From contig NC_134454.1 in the NCBI RefSeq assembly GCF_030867145.1, positions 64,214,308-64,278,307 of the forward strand: a DNA stretch of 64,000 nt. Direction: 5' to 3'. The position numbers and the translations under genes were made by a program. How positions within the stretch are numbered: the stretch's first letter is position 1; each line of letters starts with the position of its first letter. Below the pieces are notes generated by a model that saw nothing but the letters and a program-made list of their open reading frames with translations, did not search any database and was not told where the DNA came from. Positions 1 to 10,600 of the stretch are shown in pieces. Origin of the DNA: Opisthocomus hoazin. Lineage: Eukaryota > Chordata > Aves > Opisthocomiformes > Opisthocomidae.

Positions 1-1256
1 CAAATCTAGAGTGAGGCATGTGCTTTCAACAGTGAACGTCAGTACTGATCAGGTGGAGAGGAGGAATGGGATACGATTCTGTGTACCTGTGTTCTGTGTT
101 CTGGTAGTGTTGCGTGAGGGTGTTGTTAAAGGCATTACCCTGCCTGTGGCAGTTTGTGTAGCTGTCCATCTTAGTGTCCTTGGTGTGTGCAGATATGTAT
201 TTGTGTGCATCCCAGGGATACGCACTATACTTGCTACTAGCTGAACCTGGAAACAGGAAAGCAATAGCTGTATCTATGTGCTTGGAATGAAGAGCTCTTA
301 GAGGGTCTTGGAGTGCGCTGGGCTGGGCTCCAGCGCTTGGAAAGGAGGAGTTCGTGGGTCTCAGAGTCTGCTGGAAGTGGTAGCCTTTGTGACATCCATT
401 GACAGCTTTTGTCCCCCAGCCCCTCTTGACTTTGTTAGGATTCCAGGATGTGCAGTCCCTGCTACAAATCACTGGTGTAGTCTTGTTTCTTCCAGGGAGC
501 ACAGGCTCTTACGTATGCACCGTGTCTTCTACACAATTGTCATTATGTGCATAGTAGAAAGCAAGTCTTAACACTGTATAGATGGCCAGCTAGCATATAG
601 TGGAGCGTAAACAGTGTAGACATCTGAATCAGAAGAATTTTGTACATTATTAGTACCTTATATTAATAACATGTCATATATGCTGTTGGCTACATATACA
701 ATTAATGTAGCTCTAGTGAGCTTTCAGATTGTTTCCTTTATTCTTAAGCGTATGTGCATGTTTCAGTCATTAGCGTACTACAGGCTGTTTGGACAAACTG
801 TGTTTCAAGGGTAAATATTTTGAATTCGTTGTTCAGATATTTTCTAGTCTGACAGTCCACCTTTTTACACTATTACAGGTAATATTACTTTCTGCAGTAT
901 TACAGGAGGGCTGCTGGAGACCTGGCTGGAGATTGTGAACAGTCGTGCTCCTTAGTCTAGCAGGCAGCTGCTCATCAGTTATGCATTCAAAGCTATTGTT
1001 ACTTTAGCCTCAGAGCTACAATAATCAGACTCTTTTTTTGGCTTTTATAGCATTGCTCTGGACTATAATGCATAGTGCATAGGGGTTTTTGTTCGGTAGT
1101 TTTTTGTTACTCTGATGCAGATTTTATGTCTTAGATTTGAAGCAGAAGATGATGAGACTCTTGGTGGTTGTCTAGTTTTTGTAGTTCTCATGCAGGCCTT
1201 TATCACAGAATCCTCCAACATAAGGAACAGCAGTATTAACTGTCTCTAAACAGCTT
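1..1256 (+). other. SCAMP1 intron upstream of exon 3, left part
   Basis: No exon or known repeat was found. The first 550 bases are more GC-balanced and give overlapping short ORFs on both strands with no recognisable protein. From 600 on the sequence is AT-rich. The missing N-terminal SCAMP1 exon (the part with NPF repeats before the Pro-Pro-Pro-Gly segment) was looked for and not seen. This should be SCAMP1 intron, because exon 3 begins at 3332 with a normal acceptor. Confidence 0.6.
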
Positions 1257-2035
1257 CATAGAATCACAGAATAGTTTAGGTTGGAAGAGACCCTTAAGAT
1301 CATTGAGTGCAGCCGTTAAGCTAACACTGCCAAGTCCACCACTAAACCATGTCCCTAAGCGCCACATGTACACGTCTTTTAAATACGTCCAGGGATGGTG
1401 ACTCAGCCACTTCCCTGAGCAGCCTGAACCAGTGCTTGATAACCCTTTTGGTGAAAAAGTTTTTCCTAATACCCAATATAAACCTCCCCTGGCACAACTT
1501 GAGGCCATATCCTTTCATCCTGTCACTTGTTACTTGGGAGAAGAGACCAACATCCACCTCTCTGGAACCTCCTTTCAGGTAGTTGTAGAGCGCAATAAGG
1601 TCTCCCCTCAGCCTCCTTTTCTCCGGACTAAACCACCCCAATTCCCTCAGCCGCTACTCATAAGACTTGTTCTCTAGACCCTTCACCAGCTTCGCTGCCC
1701 TTCTCTGGACATGCTCCAGCACCCCAATGTCCTTCTTGTAGTGAGGGGCCGAAAACTGAACACAGTACTCCAGGTGCAGCCTCACCAGTGCGGACGACAG
1801 GGGCACAATCACCTCCCTACTCCTGCTGGCCACACTGTCCCTGACACAAGCCAGGATGCCGTTGGCCTTCTTGGCCACCTGGGCACACTGGTGGCTCATG
1901 TTCAGCCGGCTGTTGACCAACATGCCCAGGTCATCTTCCGCTGGGCAGCTTTCCAGCCACTCCTCCCCAAGCCTGTAGTGTTGCCTGGAGTTGTTGTGAC
2001 CCAAGTGCAGGACTTGGCACTCAGCCTTCGCTTGT
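1257..2035 (-). mobile_element. CR1 LINE fragment, 5'-truncated, reverse strand
   Basis: The left edge reads as the complement of the CR1 3' tail (ATTCTGTGATTCTATG-like). The - strand then carries the degraded C-terminal end of the CR1 reverse transcriptase ORF. One frame at 1654-2004 has the hallmark segments [13 protein letters not shown] and SREVIVPL. A second frame at 1342-1641 continues with [19 protein letters not shown]. The change of frame between them shows that the copy is dead. The right edge is a guess where similarity fades. It sits in a SCAMP1 intron in antisense orientation. Confidence 0.93.
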
Positions 2036-3331
2036 CTTCATCCTACAACTCTGAGTAATCTTTCTTGGCATGAAAAGCTTAAATCACTGAGCATTTCTGA
2101 GAATTGAGACGTCTCTTGTATCTCAGTATTCTGTCAGGAGCAGATGTGTAATGTGGAAAGATAGTTTTGAAATGCTGGAATCAGCTGATGCTGCCGAGAC
2201 GTGCTGCAATATCACACACAGAGATGGGGTTTACTCAGGCATGATGTTTGCTCCTCCGTGTAAGCGTTTGTGCATTTCAAAAGATGGTTACAAAAGATAC
2301 AGGGAATCTGGGCTAAGTCATAATTAGTTAAGTTAGTGATACTTAGTTGATTCCTGCTTTGTTTTAAGGTGATTTTGTATTGAAAACATCACACTTCTCA
2401 CCATATTTTTGTTCTTGATTTCAGTCTTACAGGAACAAGTGGTTCTCTGTCTTACAAGATCACAGAACAGGGAACTCTTTCATGTTGCAAGCTCTACACA
2501 AAGAATTGTTGTTTCACCACACACACATTTAAGAATAAAATAACATAGTAGTGCTGTACTGATCTGCTTTGGTAAAGTTCAGTTGATAACTTCAATCTAG
2601 GCAGTAGTTTTTTCCTTGAATTAATAACTACTTGTTAACATTGTGTATGGTAGAGAGATATGGAGAGAGTCAGAGCAGATGACAGATGGGAATGAGGAAC
2701 AGAGGATTAAAAAGAAAAAACAGAAAAAAAGAAAAAAACTGACCTACTAAAAGCTTCTTTTAAGCTGTATTCTTACAAGTAATGACCGAGTGAACGAATT
2801 GGTAGTGGTACATGAAACTAGATAATACGGTACCTACAGGTGGAACAGTTAAGCAGTAGATTATGGATCTTGAATTGGAAAATTTAATATGTTACATTCC
2901 TTCTCTAGTTAGCTAGGTGGTAAAAGCCTTTGTTAAGTAGAAAGCTCTGGAAGACATTACTAATAAATGGCATCGTGTTTCAGAGTATGAATAGATCACT
3001 GTTGAATCCTGCAGTTCTCTTAGTAACGTCCTTATTCATATTCATGTCTGAACAAAATTAAAATTCTGTTTACTTTCTACTGATTCGTAAAATTGCATAT
3101 GTGTTTATGGCAAGTAGTGCAGTGTAAAACTAAATAAGCAGAACACTGCACCGCAGAATGTAGTTAACTTCTTTTTCCTAAAGGTTATAAATATTGCAGG
3201 CAGCATATCAGGTTGTCAGTTTATCAGCAACACTTCCCTGAAAACAACTAGATTGGTTCTTACAGAGTTAATGAAAACATGTTTATTAGAATAGGAGACT
3301 GTTTCCCTATAATTGTGTCTTGTTTTTTTAG
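2036..3331 (+). other. SCAMP1 intron, right part before exon 3
   Basis: AT-rich intron with no ORF worth keeping. It has an A-rich simple stretch at about 2709-2739. The run TGTTTTTTTAG at 3321-3331 is the acceptor of the next exon. No further repeat family was recognised. Confidence 0.6.
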
Positions 3332-3430
3332 CCTCCTCCAGGAAATGTGAAAATGCCTAATGTACCCAGTACACAGCCAGCAATAATGAAACCCACAGAA
3401 GAGCCACCTGCTTACACACAAATTGCAAAG
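3332..3430 (+). CDS. SCAMP1: SCAMP1 exon 3 (cytosolic N-terminal region)
   Basis: Thirty-three codons, in phase 0 at both ends, starting [12 protein letters not shown] and ending PPAYTQIAK. This proline-rich stretch lies between the N-terminal NPF repeats and the coiled coil in SCAMP1 and sits on the cytosolic face of the vesicle membrane. The acceptor is a T-run followed by AG at 3330-3331. The donor is GTTTGT, weaker than consensus. Differences from the human protein as I remember it are few (GN for GG, S for N, P for H), which separates SCAMP1 from the other SCAMP paralogues. The next intron has only 273 bases. Confidence 0.95.
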
Positions 3431-3703
3431 GTTTGTCATAACTTTCAGAAACTAGGTTCTTTTTAATAATAATTGTTTAAATACACTTCTAGAATAATGT
3501 CTTTTGTAAGCGAGCATTGCTTTCCTAATGATTTATGAAAATTAATAACTGCCTTTAAGTGATCAGTTAATATATTAATTCGTGTGATATTACATCAGTC
3601 TTCATCCATAACTGGAGATGCTTAATTATAGAAAAAGAACTAGGAATATTTATTTTGTGTTTGTATTTTTTATCAGTATCTTAATGATGCTTATTTTATT
3701 CAG

Positions 3704-3815
3704 GAGCATGCCTTGGCCCAAGCAGAACTTCTAAAGCGTCAAGAAGAACTGGAAAGAAAAGCAGCTGAACTAGATCGCAGAGAAAGGGAAATGCAGAGTC
3801 TCAGTCAGCAGGGGG
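3704..3815 (+). CDS. SCAMP1: SCAMP1 exon 4 (coiled coil)
   Basis: This exon starts after TTATTCAG and encodes the charged helix [19 protein letters not shown] continuing to [13 protein letters not shown]. This is the cytosolic coiled coil conserved in SCAMPs. The exon ends with one base of a split glycine codon. The donor GTATGC follows a run of six G (3811-3816), so the exact cut is fixed only by frame: ending at 3815 joins in frame to exon 5. That gives Gly-Gly-Arg where I recall only Gly-Arg in human SCAMP1. If the intron is not removed, the frame stays open to a stop at 3941-3943. Confidence 0.95.
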
Positions 3816-4667
3816 GTATGCATGAAAAAAATACTTCTTTAAATTGCAGAAATATAATTTTTGTTAGAAACTGTTTTAATTTTGCAGTGACGTTGTGGAA
3901 CAGATCAAAGAGGAGTTTTTATAATCTCTGCAGGAAAAGTTAGTTTATCTTCTTAGAGACAGTGCATACAGTGCATACAGTGAATAAAAACTGGCCAGTC
4001 CTGTGCAGATTTTCACTGTGAAAATTTTAAATGTGGCTTCTGTTACATGTTGCTCTCTGTCAGCTGGTTTTATTCTAGATTAATATCTAAGTAATACTAT
4101 TGAATAAGAAATGGAGCGTTTTGAGAACAAGTAAAAGTAACTTCATAAGTAACATCTCTTTGATTTCTCTTCTGTCAGTATTTATAGCTGTATGAGAACA
4201 TTCCTGTTTTTAAACATTTTTTTATCTTTTGGTATGTTAGAGACATAATATTCTACACAAATAGCAGAGATCTAGTATTAATCTCTTATTAATTTTTCAT
4301 ACAACACTTTGAAACCCATAGCCAAGATCAGTATCTTATTTTGCCACAAACTTTATGTGTACTGTTCAAAACCGTCAGGTTTTGTACAGCCATTTAAAAA
4401 ATGAGAAGATTTACATCCTCTTAACTGAAGATACTTTGCTAGAAGTAGATCTGTGGGAATACTCCTTTTCGAAAGGAAGAACTTAAGACTGAAATTAGGA
4501 AGAAAACCTGAAACAAAACACTGTGTGTAAAGTGGACTTTGTGTAGTCTTTTCACTTTTATCTGGCATTTTGACTCTCTTATTTTCACATGTGCTGGTTT
4601 TTTTGAATATGCAGTGGTACAGTTCCAGATTGCACGATTGCTTGGTAGCTCAAATTCTCAGGGAATT
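3816..4667 (+). other. SCAMP1 intron 4, left part
   Basis: AT-rich intron. The exon 4 frame stays open for 41 further residues, to 3943. A short direct repeat of the unit AGTGCATAC lies at about 3960-3980, followed at once by AATAAA at 3983-3988. Nothing else was recognised up to the CR1 copy. Confidence 0.55.
3983..3988 (+). terminator. candidate intronic poly(A) signal after SCAMP1 exon 4
   Basis: AATAAA lies 40 bases after the stop codon that ends read-through from exon 4, and a U/GU-richer stretch follows at about 4005-4050. If used, it would give a short mRNA for a SCAMP1 form with the coiled coil but no membrane helices. Such hexamers occur by chance in AT-rich introns, so this is only a candidate. 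Confidence 0.25.
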
Positions 4668-5002
4668 TTATAGAATAGAATATTTTCAGTTGGAACAGAG
4701 CTACAACAATCATCTAGTCCAGCTGCCTGACCACTTCAGGGCTGACCAAAAGCTAAAGAATATTAAGGGCACTGACCAACTGCGTCTTCAACACTGACAA
4801 GCTTGAGGCATCAACCACCTCCCTAGGAAGCCTGTTCCAGTGCTTGACCACCTTCCTGGTAAAGAAATGCTTTGCAATGTCCAGTCTAAACGTCCCCTGA
4901 CGCAGCTTTGAGCCATTCCCAGGCGTCCTGTCACGGGATCCCAGGGAGAAGAGTTCAGCACCTCCCTCTCCACATCCCTTCCTCAGGAGGCTGTGGAGTG
5001 CA
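4668..5002 (-). mobile_element. CR1 LINE 3' fragment, reverse strand
   Basis: The left edge (TAGAATAGAATATTTTCAGT) is a decayed complement of the CR1 3' end. The - strand at 4753-5007 encodes the last part of the CR1 polyprotein, with [38 protein letters not shown] and the usual terminal segment. The fragment is about 335 bases, truncated in the ORF, and inserted antisense in SCAMP1 intron 4. Confidence 0.92.
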
Positions 5003-7396
5003 GTCATATGCTAGGATCTGGGAGTGGGGGATTGCTGTTCTTCTGTGGAAAATAAACATGGTGGTATTGTCCCTTCGTTAAACCATTTTTGTTTTCTCAG
5101 TATTTGTTCTTTTCAATCTCTTTATTAAATCTCTGTACCTCTTCTCCCAGATAATGATTTTTTTCATTTTTTCATTTCCGTCTCCATATATTGCCCTTCA
5201 TCTAATTTCACTAACTTATATTGATGGTTTGGATTGATTACTTTTCCAGGCGTCAGGCTCAGTTTTATTCATGTGTATCTTAGAGAACTTAACTCAGACA
5301 CCCCGTGCATGTTTCAGGATATTTCTGATACGGGTATTTGTTACTAGGTTGCAGTTGTTCAAATCAAAGTGCTTGAAGAATCTGTGAAGAATCTAAAGGA
5401 TGCTTTAGGAAGGCTGAACAGAGAAGAGAGAGCTCTTAAAGCTTTAAAGAAGATACTAGTTTTTTACCAAATGACTATGTAAAAGATGCTGGAAATCAGG
5501 AGTTGTGTATGGTGGCCAGGGAGAACAGTATTATTTTCCTTTTGATTGTTTTTTTTCCTTTTGCGTGTTCATTTAAACTCCTTTGGGAACACATTAGAGT
5601 TGTCTTGATTGGAGGACAAGGTCTTTGCAATACTCCAGCTATTTGAATTCAATTTAAGATGCTGGCTGCACATATAGGACACTGTCATCCATCATATATG
5701 ATTGACTACACTGCAAAGATCTTCAAGCTGGCAGGTCAGCTCAGCTCGATGCCTTCAGTCTCTCTGCTCAGGTTCTGTGCAGCATCGCATTTGAGCTAAT
5801 TGAAGTGTGTTGTTCCTATTTCAGCTGGTTCATCTGGGCATGCCTGAAGATCCCTTTCTGTGCTTGCATGAAGCTAGTTTGGGGGTGTCTGCATTCATCG
5901 TGCAGGCGTGCCACTGAAGTTACAGTAATAGGCCTTGAAGTGGTGATTTACGTTGAATGAAGTAACTCTGAGCTAGCTCTTTGCTTATCAAGGTACAATC
6001 TTGGAATATGAGTATCCAAAGTGTATTTAGAAAAAGACTGCTTGATTTTTGATCTCAGACTGTCTCACCAAGCCGTCTTTCAGTCTTAGTTGAAAATTTT
6101 GAAACTGTACCACAGCAGTAGGGAAGTGCATGAAATACAATTCATAAATAATAACTTGAATTATTGTAAGATACTTGAATTTTTCCATAACTCTGTCTTG
6201 AAACTATCAGTCCTGAGAGAAATAACCATATACTGCAGAATGGAGATGTGAATTATTATCAGATATTTTTCACATAACAAATCCCAAGGTAGGTTTTAAT
6301 ATGAATGGAAATACTACCTGATTACCTTCTGTAATGCTTCCTCTGCTAGTCTTCTGCTCTGAAAGGCTTGGTAAAAAATTCAGTAGAAGAGGCAGAAAAC
6401 TTGAGAGACAGTATTTTGGACCTATTTGGACAGAACTGGCAGCTTCATCTTGTCTGTGTGGGGAAACAAATAAGAAATAATGCAAATATGTAAGCTTTGC
6501 AAGTTTTCGGATCTTGCAAAATGAACTGCGAGTAAAGATGCTCTTGGAGATAGAAATTACAAGCAAAAACGTATCTTTTGCATCCAGAATTTGAAATGCT
6601 ATGGTGAAGGTTTGTTGCAGTTGTTATCTCAGTTGAATCTGAGTCTGTGCTTGGTGTGACTTATGGTTGGCAGAATGTATATTGTAGCCTGTGAGCAGAT
6701 CAGCATACAAGAAATTCAGGTGTCTGATACTGTGTCCTTTGTAGTGTCCTCACTCCTTCACACAACTGTATCAAAATACAGTGAGGCTGTAGGGCATCTT
6801 CTTGTGACAAAAAAGCAGTTTAGACCATTTCAATAGCTGCCTTTCGTGAGGCTTATGGGCTTTTAGGTAAAGCTTTGACTGTAAACTGTACTGGGAACTA
6901 CTTCAAAGTGTTAGACATAGCCTGGTGTTAAAAATATCAGGATTCTGAGACTGAAGAATGCTTTTCAGACCGCAGTCTTTGTGCTCAATAAAGTATGTGA
7001 GTATGGTGGGACTTCAGAGAAATGTGCGTTTTAAAGTCAAGGAACTCTGAGAAATTGTTTTTCTGTCCATATCTGCTTGTTGTGTGAAGAATTCTCATTT
7101 CTCATTACTTTATAGGAACTGTCAGATGCTTCCTTAGTCTTTTACATAGATAAAATATTGTACTTTCCTTGGTCTGCACTTCATTGCATTTTATTTCTAA
7201 AGTTTATTTTCAGTATTGTGTGAGGATGGCTGATAAAACTCTTGGGTTTTGGTAGCCCAAGTTATCTATACACTTAGGAAACTCATGCATAAAACAGTTT
7301 GAAAAAGTCCAAATGCATATCTCTTTCTAGTATACAGAGATTAAAATGGTATTATAAAGCTCTTTTTTTCTTTTTTTTTTTTTTCCTGTTTTGTAG
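5003..7396 (+). other. SCAMP1 intron 4, right part
   Basis: Mostly featureless intron. It contains the open 65-codon stretch at 5348-5545, reported separately. A T-rich tract at 7363-7384 precedes the exon 5 acceptor. No other repeat or gene was seen. Confidence 0.55.
5348..5545 (+). other. unexplained coil-like open frame, 65 codons without an early Met
   Basis: The frame begins right after a TAG and stays open for 65 codons to a TGA at 5543-5545. The first 38 residues have hydrophobic residues spaced 3-4 apart between many Lys and Glu (for example VLEESVKNLKDALGRLNREE), as in an amphipathic helix. The next part reads LPNDYVKDAG. I do not recognise the protein. It could be a decayed retrocopy, an unused or alternative exon (a TTACTAG acceptor-like site lies just before it), or chance. 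It is not in frame with exon 4 splicing, which leaves one base over. Confidence 0.25.
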
Positions 7397-7525
7397 GTAG
7401 AAAAAATAACTGGCCACCTCTTCCTGAAAATTTTCCAGTAGGTCCTTGTTTCTACCAGGACTTTTCTGTAGACATTCCTGTAGAATTCCAGAAGACGGTA
7501 AAGATTATGTACTATTTGTGGATGT
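7397..7525 (+). CDS. SCAMP1: SCAMP1 exon 5 (start of membrane core, helix 1)
   Basis: The exon completes the split Gly codon and reads [20 protein letters not shown], then [22 protein letters not shown]. The NNWPPLP and CFYQDF segments just before the first transmembrane helix are hallmarks of the SCAMP family; the helix begins in this exon and continues in the next. The acceptor is TTTTGTAG at 7389-7396. A second AG four bases downstream (7399-7400) would shift the frame. The donor is GTAAGT, with one base of the Phe codon left over. Confidence 0.97.
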
Positions 7526-7927
7526 GTAAGTATTTTTTTAAAGGAAAAACAAAGTGTCTGTTCAAACTTGGTGACATGTACCTGCTACTTTGGCTTTTGC
7601 AACATCTGTAATGAGAAATTGGTTTAAATCCAGAAGTCAGATTTTGAAGTGAAATCTTTTTTTCTTCAATTGTAAAAGTATTTAATTATTTTATAGAAAC
7701 TTCAGCAGAAAAAAAGGATGTGGATTATCCAAAGGCAGTTTAATTTTAGTATATTGTAGTTGTCTGGTTGAAGTATCTCTGTTGTTGTAAAATGAGCTTT
7801 GACCATTTGTTAATTTAGAAATAATTTACTGTTTTTAAAATCAGCTTATATATTAAGAAATATAGTTCACAGTCTGCTACTTGCATAGAATATTATGTCT
7901 GTAACATAGCAAAAGATAAGAAAATGT

Positions 7928-8073
7928 GTTAATAGACTGTGAGTTTAAGAAGCGTGATATCCATTTGCTTCAATATACATAGTTTTATGTAGTTTAATAT
8001 GTTAATAGACTTGTGAGTTTAAGAAGTATAATATCCATTTGCTTTAATATACAGAGTTTTATATAATTCAATA
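7928..8073. repeat. 73-bp tandem duplication (two copies)
   Basis: The stretch starting GTTAATAGAC at 7928 is repeated from 8001 with a period of 73 bases. Both copies share GAGTTTAAGAAG, ATATCCATTTGCTT and AATATACA. The copies differ at several positions and by small indels, so the duplication is not recent. It is intronic. Confidence 0.85.
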
Positions 8074-9623
8074 CAGTTTTTAGTCTATAGTGGAGACTTA
8101 ATATTGTTTTAGTCTATTTAAAATGTAGTGTAAAGTAAATAAGAATCGTTCCATGTTACAACTATCCTGTGTATACCAAGAACACTCTACACCATCTTGG
8201 TGGGGTGAATTTTGCCCTCATTCAGGTGCTGTGTTTTTACTGGAGAAATGCTGGATAAACCAAATGTACAAATGCTACAACATTTGTTTATTCTGCCTTG
8301 TCCAGTGTAATGAGAGCCTAATAATGGTGCTGAGACTGAGGAAATTGCAAAGATTTAGGTGCTTTGATGCCTTTAATATATTTTTAGCATAGTAAGGGAA
8401 TGTGAATTTCAGAATTTTTCTGTATTTTTTTCACGGCTTCAGGTTTAGTTAGCAAATCTCTGTAATTTTACCTGTTAATCTGGTAATCTTGTTACTGTGA
8501 TTGAACCACGTAATTGAAACACATAAAATGAGCCGTCAGCACTGAATCAAGTGAATTCCACTTCATCATAATCCACAACTTTCTATATTCATTGCTGGGT
8601 CATTAATCTTCAAATAAGTAACTAAATCCACTGTAGAATGCGTGACTAGCCACTCTCATAAATCTGACAGATATTGAAGGTTTATGTGAAATCTAGAATC
8701 AGGTACTCCAGAACTTTATCATAGTTACTAATTCTGGCCATTTGCAGGACTGAGTTCAAACAAAAGGTGAAGCTGGCCAGTGAGAATTGGAATATTAATA
8801 CTGTTTTTCTTTTTCCTTCTTATGGCAGTAGATAAAGGAAGCAGCAATGTTACAGTATTTAAAAATGTATAGGAGTTACGCTTTTATACTAACATGACAG
8901 CTTTTCTTCTGGGTAGGCTGAGATTTTAACTGAGTCCTATTGCCCTTTCCCTTCTTTAGCTCTGGTACTCTCTGACTTAGGGATTACTCAGGAAGGAAGT
9001 AAAAGGGCATGATAAAGGAAAAGAAAGACAAAATCTGTTTCAGGCTAAAAAGAAAAAAGATTGAGTATGGAACTCCATGCCTTAAGGCTGGCTGTTGAAT
9101 CAGTCCTTGTGACTCTTCTTTCCCAGGATTGTATCTACATAATTTGGCTCATATTTCATTAGAGTGTGTGTGCTTCCTCAGTGGAGGCACTCATTACCAT
9201 AGCAAGCCAGCCTGTTGCTGCTTGCTGCTTTACCCCACATTTTATTTCATCTTCCCGAACTTCCTAGGTCTTGTAAGGCCTAGGGGTTCTGTCATGAACA
9301 TAATGACTTTTGGATAAATCCAGTACCGCGTGCTCATCACTTTACAAAGTAGCTTAGTTTTCCTCTTCCTTTTTAGCAGCCCTAAGAACAAACCATTCTG
9401 TGTCAGTTTTCTGTGTGTTTCCGTGGTTAGTAGCAGTTTTTATGTCCTTATTTTTAATCTTTATGTATTTGAGGATATTTTTTTACTTATTTCAGACCTA
9501 TATGCTCTTCATCTTATGAGAAAACAAGTCTGTCTGCATCTTTGTTGGGTTAATTCATCTATCTTTTCTCCATTTGTATCAGAAGTCGGAGTTTTCGGAT
9601 TCCTTGATGTGGTTTTGTCTTTG

Positions 9624-9651
9624 CATATATATATATTTATTTATTTATTTT
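9624..9651. repeat. (TA)n / (TTTA)n microsatellite
   Basis: An alternating AT run followed by TTTA units and a short T run in SCAMP1 intron 5. It is likely to vary in length between individuals. Confidence 0.8.
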
Positions 9652-10239
9652 TCCCCTGGGGAGAACCTTTTTTTTTTAACTGACTGAGTATTCTTGTTTT
9701 TGTGAACTACAGCAATCAATTAGCAATGGCTTCTGTCAGCTGCTAGTGGAGCTTCTCTGTTCTGTCTTGGTTTTGTGACCATTGCTGTTTTAATGGCTTG
9801 CAGGTAGAATGAGAGTTTCCTGACTCTTTTAACACTGAGCACTGCTTTTTAGATATTTCTGTGCTGTTACTAGTGAAATGTCCCATGTCTCTTGACCCGT
9901 ATCGAACACCAGAAATTTTTTGTCTCAAAACCCTGTGTTTTCCAGCTACTTTCCCCACAGGCTGATAGCATGTACAAAAGGAGCAGTACGGATTTTCAAA
10001 GAGTATTTCTTAGTTAAAGTTACAATCCAAAGAGCGGTTTAATCTCATGGAAAGCTTTTGTGGCATTTGGGTTTGTTACTTTATATAGGTTGTGAATGTT
10101 TCCATTTTCTATGAAAAATACTTGAAGTGCTGACTTTTATGGTGTTTTTTCTGTTCACGAGAGTTTAATCTCAACATCCTTCTGTCTGAGGATATGATTA
10201 ATAGTACATATATCAGTCTGTGTTGATATTTGTTCTGCC

Positions 10240-10600
10240 TGTTCCTGAGAACCTCCAAGGGTGGGCACTTCATAAACTCCCTCCAAGCCTGTTCTAGTGC
10301 GTTGCTGTCTTTTATCATTAGAAAATGTTTCCAAGTATATAATTTATTACTCTCTTGTGGTGGTTGATCTTCCCTGTTCTGTCCACTGTTGTTGTGGAGA
10401 ACCCGTCTATCTCCATTAGTTATCTTCTTTTGGTTAAATTAGCATAGTTTACACAGCCTTTCTTTGTAGTTATGTTTTCTAGAGGTCTGATTGTTTGGTC
10501 GCTGTATTACAGATTCGCTGCTTGGTCCACTCCATATTATTACGGTTTTTTTAGTGTGGACTGTGTCCAGTATTTTAGCTGAAGTCCTGATGTACTGTGT
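10240..10600 (-). mobile_element. ancient CR1-like remnant, reverse strand
   Basis: Several short blocks follow the order of the reverse-complemented CR1 3' region: CTCCAAGCCTGTTCTAGTG at 10281-10299, then a TGTTCTGTCC block, an ACAGCCTTTC block at 10455, and a block near 10560 resembling the CR1 CCAGTATT-type segment. Divergence is heavy, no ORF remains, and the edges are approximate. An old LINE/CR1 or L3 family is the best guess. Confidence 0.5.

Noticed and set aside
26-502. ORF of 158 codons on the - strand at the left edge
   Set aside because: Its codons mirror a TG-rich + strand and another - strand frame is open over the same bases; no similarity recognised.
1349-2058. Two + strand ORFs (1349-1582 and 1711-2058)
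   Set aside because: Antisense shadows of the reversed CR1 reverse transcriptase frame.
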